This document shows positions 50,445-54,238 of a DNA stretch of 54,238 bases, piece by piece. The translations under genes were made by a program, and so were the position numbers. The DNA lies in contig CANMRV010000012.1 of the NCBI GenBank assembly GCA_947500435.1, positions 1-54,238 on the forward strand, given 5' to 3'. Within the stretch, counting starts at the first letter, position 1, and each line of letters begins with the position of its first letter. The notes below the pieces were generated by a model. The model saw only the letters and a list, made by a program, of their open reading frames with translations, had not been told where the DNA came from and did not search any database. Origin of the DNA: an uncultured Flavobacteriaceae bacterium. Its GTDB lineage: Bacteria; Bacteroidota; Bacteroidia; Flavobacteriales; Flavobacteriaceae.

Positions 50445-51890
50445 TCAATGCGTGTAGGGCACCGTACCAGTCTCATCAACTGTATAACCCCAATTTTTAA
50501 TATATTCTTCTCCCGAAAGAAATGCGTCATTGGTTTGTTTCAATTTTACTGTAAGACGTTGTTCCAAATCATTTTGAAGGTATGCAAACTCAACATTACC
50601 TACTAAATTATTCAATTGGTAAGGATCATTTATATTATCAAAAAGTAACCAGGGACCATTCAAATCACGAGTATATGTATACTTTAGGGTTTTAATCCCC
50701 CTGTATTCACGACCATCATGTTTGACTTTGTTCCATTGTCCAAATGGCTGCACACAACTGATTAAGGCCTCCTCACCGACAAGCTCTTTTCCTTCTAAAT
50801 ACCCCTTATAGTTAATTCCTTCAACGGTGTTAGGAATTGCGATATTACAAAGACCTAAAAGTGTCGGCATAATATCCTCCGAATTCATAAGTGCCTCCCT
50901 AGTCCCTTTTTTGATATCCATGTGCTCTGGAATATAATACAGCATAGGCACACGAATCGATTCTTCATAGGGCTGTTGTTTTTTATAAGCGCCTTGTGAA
51001 CCTAATAAATCGCCATGATCCGCCGTAAAAACGATAATGGTATTTTCTAATTGACCCGTTTCTTTGAGGTTGGTCATTACCTTACCTATCATATCATCAA
51101 GAGCAGCGATATGGGCGTAATAACCTGCTAAATCCTTTTTTACCCGTACATGCATTTCTTCAGGCACATTGTCCCTTAGTTGAATTTCATCAGGGTCAAA
51201 TCGTTTTCTATATTCCTCTGGCGCAGTGTGATATGGTGCGTGTGGTGTTCCATAAGATACCACCATCATAAATGGGTTGTCCGCAGATTGTTGCTGCTCT
51301 ATATAGTCAAGTGCCTCATCAGTCTGTTTGAAGGTATCGTAGCCGTCCCAGATTTTCCGTATGGAATCATTATTGTCATAATAGACGGATTCATTATAGT
51401 TATGTGTGCATTCATTTCCTTTCCAAAAATCAAAACCTTGCCGTCTTTTTCCTGGTGGAATAAATTGCAATCGACCATGTCCGTCTAAATGCCATTTGCC
51501 AATATAGCCTGTGTTGTATCCTGCTTTCTTAAACACTTTACCTAAGGTTACGGCATTGGTATCCAATTGTACATCGTTCATAAAAACCCCATGTGTCAAA
51601 GGTCTTTGGCCAGTTAATAAAGAAGCTCTAAAAGGGGAACATACGGGCATACCTGAAATCGCATTTTTGAAATTAATACCTTTTGCGGCCAAGCTATCAA
51701 GGTTAGGGGTGTGTACATTTGGGTCTCCAGCATATCCTGTAGCTTGTGCTCTCCATTGGTCTGTTAGTAGGACTAGTACATTGGGTTTCATATCCATCAC
51801 TTGGATGGAAGGTTCCTTTTTTGGACTGCATCCGGTTAGAGTTATCACCAATAATCCATACCCCCAAAGAATATTTTTATACATTAACAT
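50445..51890 (-). CDS. S1 sulfatase, lipoprotein
   Basis: 481 residues, lipobox TLTGC (Cys21). Formylglycine motif CSPFRASLLTG (Cys about 84), metal-binding LLTDQWRAQATGYAG and FTADHGDLLGSQGAYKK, the latter typical of choline-sulfatase-like and S1_16-like enzymes. It is the first gene of a minus-strand run that continues through the second sulfatase and the malonate genes. Divergent to the esterase gene at 51941, with 50 bp between them. Confidence 0.92.
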   Translation of the reverse strand: MLMYKNILWGYGLLVITLTGCSPKKEPSIQVMDMKPNVLVLLTDQWRAQATGYAGDPNVHTPNLDSLAAKGINFKNAISGMPVCSPFRASLLTGQRPLTHGVFMNDVQLDTNAVTLGKVFKKAGYNTGYIGKWHLDGHGRLQFIPPGKRRQGFDFWKGNECTHNYNESVYYDNNDSIRKIWDGYDTFKQTDEALDYIEQQQSADNPFMMVVSYGTPHAPYHTAPEEYRKRFDPDEIQLRDNVPEEMHVRVKKDLAGYYAHIAALDDMIGKVMTNLKETGQLENTIIVFTADHGDLLGSQGAYKKQQPYEESIRVPMLYYIPEHMDIKKGTREALMNSEDIMPTLLGLCNIAIPNTVEGINYKGYLEGKELVGEEALISCVQPFGQWNKVKHDGREYRGIKTLKYTYTRDLNGPWLLFDNINDPYQLNNLVGNVEFAYLQNDLEQRLTVKLKQTNDAFLSGEEYIKNWGYTVDETGTVPYTH

Positions 51891-51940
51891 TGAAATTCAT
51901 GATTAGAACAACACTTGCTTTAAAAATAAGATTATAATTT

Positions 51941-52786
51941 ATGTCTAGGAAACAGCATCTTAACTTCCTGCTTTTTTTCGTAATCATATGCCAAGGTTGT
52001 TTAGCTCAGGAAGAAGTACTCTTTAAGCAAATAGATACTACAAAATTGGTGATGGAAATCCATCGTCCTCCCAGTATGGATGCAACAACAAAATATCCGG
52101 CCATGGTTTTCTTTTTTGGCGGAGGCTGGAAAGGTGGCACCATCAAACATTTTGAACACCATGCGAAGTATTTTGCTAAAAGAGGGCTCGTCTGTTTTTT
52201 GGTAGATTACAGGGTTGAAACCAGACATGGTACTACTCCCTTTGAATCTTTAAAAGATGCCAAATCTGCCGTACGTTTTGTTCGAGCAAATGCTGTAAAG
52301 TTTCAAATAGATCCTGATAAAATAATAGGCTCCGGAGGTTCTGCTGGGGGACATCTCGCAGCTGCTACAGCTTTGATTGAAGGACACAATGAAACTACAG
52401 ACGATTTAACGATTAGTTGTATTCCAAATGCTTTGGCACTCTACAATCCAGTAATTGATAATGGTCCTGGCGGATATGGATATGAACGCGTTGGTAATAG
52501 TTATAAAGATTTTTCTCCCTTACACAACATCAAAAAAGATGCTCCCCCAACGATTATGTTCTTAGGAACAAAAGACAAATTGATTCCTGTAGAAACTGCG
52601 GAATATTACAAAACCGTTATGGAAAAAGTGGGTAGTAGATGTGAATTATATTTATATGAAGGTGAGCCACACGGGTTTTTTAATTATAATAAATTCGAAA
52701 ATTATAAAAAAACAGTAGCCGAAACGGATGAGTTCCTCCAATCTTTGGGTTATTTAAGTAAAAATCCCGAAGTGGTTATCGAATAA
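51941..52786 (+). CDS. Secreted alpha/beta hydrolase (BD-FAE/carboxylesterase-like)
   Basis: 281 residues with signal peptide (CQGCLAQ). Oxyanion FFGGGWKGG, nucleophile elbow GSGGSAGGH, acid in GTKDKLIP, and His in EGEPHGFF. The form is that of bifunctional feruloyl/acetyl esterases of Bacteroidota. It is of the same broad type as the gene at 3521 but clearly different in sequence. It would remove ester groups from a polysaccharide in the periplasm. It ends one base before the stop of the convergent DUF1080 gene. Confidence 0.85.
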   Translation: MSRKQHLNFLLFFVIICQGCLAQEEVLFKQIDTTKLVMEIHRPPSMDATTKYPAMVFFFGGGWKGGTIKHFEHHAKYFAKRGLVCFLVDYRVETRHGTTPFESLKDAKSAVRFVRANAVKFQIDPDKIIGSGGSAGGHLAAATALIEGHNETTDDLTISCIPNALALYNPVIDNGPGGYGYERVGNSYKDFSPLHNIKKDAPPTIMFLGTKDKLIPVETAEYYKTVMEKVGSRCELYLYEGEPHGFFNYNKFENYKKTVAETDEFLQSLGYLSKNPEVVIE

Positions 52787-52787
52787 A

Positions 52788-53609
52788 CTACAGATTTTTC
52801 AATTGAATATTTCGATATTCCACTTTCATCGGCGGTCCCACATGAACTTGCATTCCCAGTTTACCAGACATTTTGCGATTAGCCGTATCATCATCTTGAA
52901 CATCGCTCATTAAAATACCATTGACATAGTGTTGCATTCGATTTCCTTTCACAATCAAATGCACCTCATTCCAATCTTCAAATTTAATTTTTGTTTTAAG
53001 AGAATCTGATTCTCCTAATTGCGCCACTACTTCCCTACTCTGCCAACAATTGTTTTGAACATTAGCTTTTAAGGAGCCCACCTCATCGGGGTTATCTTGA
53101 GATAAAATAATCACCTTTTCGCCTCGATAAGCCAAAGTGGTTCGCTTTCGTTCCTCATAGTTCTGTCCGGTATATCTTATTTTACCATCGATATCAGCTT
53201 GATATCCTCGTAAAGCATATGGAATACTATCCAAAGTTTCACTGCGATAATTGATTCCGCTATTACCCGCTTCTGCAATTCGGAATTCCAACTTTAGCTC
53301 AAAGTCATCCGGTTCACCACCTTCCCAAACAAGGAATGTATTGCTTTTCAATAAGGTAGTTGGAGTCACTTCGCCCACTAAGTTTCCGTTTTCCGCGCGC
53401 CAATACGTTGGATCCCCATACCAACCCTTTAGTGTTTTGCCATCAAAAATTTCAACAAAACCATTAGTCTCGCTTTTGACTATTTCAGATTCTACCCTGT
53501 CCGAAGATTCTTGTTTTTTTTCTTTACAGGATTGAACATTACCCACTAAAATAATTCCAAAAAAAATAATCCAGTATCTTTTGACGAAATGGTTTGTAAT
53601 TTTACCCAT
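52788..53609 (-). CDS. DUF1080 (3-keto-disaccharide hydrolase domain) lipoprotein
   Basis: 273 residues, lipobox-like NVQSC. The jelly-roll DUF1080 domain fills about 50-270: FVEIFDGKTLKGWYGDP, YWRAENGNLVGE, FELKLEFRIAEAGNSGINYR, GYQADI, and WNEVHLIVKGNRMQHYVNG. Some members cleave 3-keto-glycosides after oxidation by a GMC or Gfo/Idh/MocA dehydrogenase. Both enzyme types are encoded in this window, so it may be the cleaving partner, although it lies more than 30 kb from the GMC operon. Confidence 0.85.
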   Translation of the reverse strand: MGKITNHFVKRYWIIFFGIILVGNVQSCKEKKQESSDRVESEIVKSETNGFVEIFDGKTLKGWYGDPTYWRAENGNLVGEVTPTTLLKSNTFLVWEGGEPDDFELKLEFRIAEAGNSGINYRSETLDSIPYALRGYQADIDGKIRYTGQNYEERKRTTLAYRGEKVIILSQDNPDEVGSLKANVQNNCWQSREVVAQLGESDSLKTKIKFEDWNEVHLIVKGNRMQHYVNGILMSDVQDDDTANRKMSGKLGMQVHVGPPMKVEYRNIQLKNL

Positions 53610-53691
53610 AGTGCAGACCTTAGATTTAAACTTAACTAAGTAAACCTAATTTAAGGAATAAAACAATGCAAAATATAATGGATTGATTAAC

Positions 53692-54238
53692 TCATAAATA
53701 TAAAGTCTTAGCCCTCTCCAATTTTTGAGATATCCGTTTTCGTAATCTCTCAGGTTGCAAAACTTCAATAGCATCCCCAAAACCTAAAATTAGACGTTCC
53801 AATTCAAAGTTGATTTTCACTTTGATATTCACTTCAACACTTCCATCCTCATTTTCTTTTTCAATCACCTGCGAATGATGTAAAGGTTTGGTGACGACAT
53901 AGGGAGCATTGTATTTGTCAAACCATAATTTAATATTGGAAACCCTTTCACCTTGGTTAACGGTCACACCTACTGCGTCTTTATAAAAGCTGTCTGCATC
54001 AAACTCATAATTGGAATATGGAGTTGTGAAATCATAGTCAATCGAAATGATTCGGTCAAGAGCGAGATTAACGATGCCTTTGTTCTTGTTTCCCATTCCT
54101 ATAAGAAACCATCGGTTGTTAAACTCCTTCAGCAAACACGGATGAAAAGTAATTACATTAACCGTAGCAGCTTTAAAAGACTTGTACTCCACTTTCAAGA
54201 CTACTTTTTTCTGAATGGCTTGATAGAGTTCGTCAAGC
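53692..54238 (-). CDS. WYL-domain transcriptional regulator (5' end outside window)
   Basis: The frame is open to the window edge (182 codons seen, beginning LDELYQAIQKKVV), so the N-terminal DNA-binding part is missing. The WYL domain is seen in YKSFKAATVNVITFHPCLL and NNRWFLIGMGNKNKGIVNL, and the WCX extension in VEVNIKVKINFELERLILGFG and VLQPERLRKRI. Such regulators often sense ligands such as nucleic-acid fragments or metabolites. The in-frame TTG at 54198 is not a likely start. Confidence 0.85.
   Translation of the reverse strand, partial: LDELYQAIQKKVVLKVEYKSFKAATVNVITFHPCLLKEFNNRWFLIGMGNKNKGIVNLALDRIISIDYDFTTPYSNYEFDADSFYKDAVGVTVNQGERVSNIKLWFDKYNAPYVVTKPLHHSQVIEKENEDGSVEVNIKVKINFELERLILGFGDAIEVLQPERLRKRISQKLERAKTLYL

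Noticed and set aside
1..54238. CRISPR array, rRNA genes, transposase genes, SusC/SusD pair
   Set aside because: None seen on reading both strands; no regularly spaced repeats and no DDE transposase or TonB-receptor motifs.

Overview
The window comes from a member of the Bacteroidota, most likely a marine member of the Flavobacteriaceae. The evidence is low G+C, many SPII lipoproteins, four formylglycine-type sulfatases, GH130, GH16 and GH5-like proteins, a BfmA/BtgA-type mobilization protein, a propeller/AraC sensor regulator, and promoters that fit the Bacteroidota -7 consensus TAnnTTTG. There is no SusC/SusD pair, so the carbohydrate genes do not form a classical PUL inside these limits.

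Layout. 1-3454: end of a DUF4382 lipoprotein gene, then a reduced integrative element (mobilization protein, tyrosine recombinase) beside a tRNA-Pro(GGG). 3521-9341: periplasmic and lipid-anchored hydrolases (CE-like esterase, VanX/DdpX-like dipeptidase, GH130, sulfatase, and a hydrolase with a Cys-rich metal-binding-like head). 9371-11557: BlaI/M56 sensor pair whose sensor ends in ankyrin repeats, with a double palindromic operator. 11934-12824: GH16 protein that has lost its catalytic nucleophile. 12873-18674: a minus-strand operon of GMC oxidoreductase, its small subunit, two tandem TIM-barrel proteins and a sulfatase, probably for periplasmic oxidation and cleavage of sugars.

18871-39118 is the most remarkable region. 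It combines an exopolysaccharide-type machine with a signalling operon. The machine has two response-regulator/GT2 fusion proteins, two paralogous GT4 enzymes, a Wzx/PelG-like flippase overlapping a STAS gene, a GT-C-like membrane protein with a lipoprotein and a GH5-like hydrolase, a TPR/outer-membrane barrel and a 36-residue hydrophobic peptide. The signalling operon encodes REC, H-NOX, PAS histidine kinase, HPt and LytTR regulator. Six transcription units in this region share one promoter layout: a 13-bp site, a second, weaker site 21 bp further on, and a TAnnTTTG-like -7 element 53-54 bp from the first site. This suggests one LytTR-type regulon that joins NO (or O2/redox) sensing to polysaccharide synthesis. 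The REC-GT2 fusions suggest an additional, direct phospho-control of the enzymes.

39195-46285: an OmpA-type pseudogene remnant, a Tat-exported Gfo/Idh/MocA oxidoreductase, a propeller-Y_Y_Y-AraC regulator without a kinase, and a four-gene operon of unknown envelope proteins. 46351-51890: a minus-strand run of two sulfatases, malonyl-CoA synthetase and the malonate transporter MadLM. 51941-54238: an esterase, a DUF1080 lipoprotein and the 3' part of a WYL-domain regulator.

Functional names come from motif and architecture reading only; no database search was possible. Substrates of the sulfatases, glycosyltransferases and oxidoreductases are not determined by the sequence.
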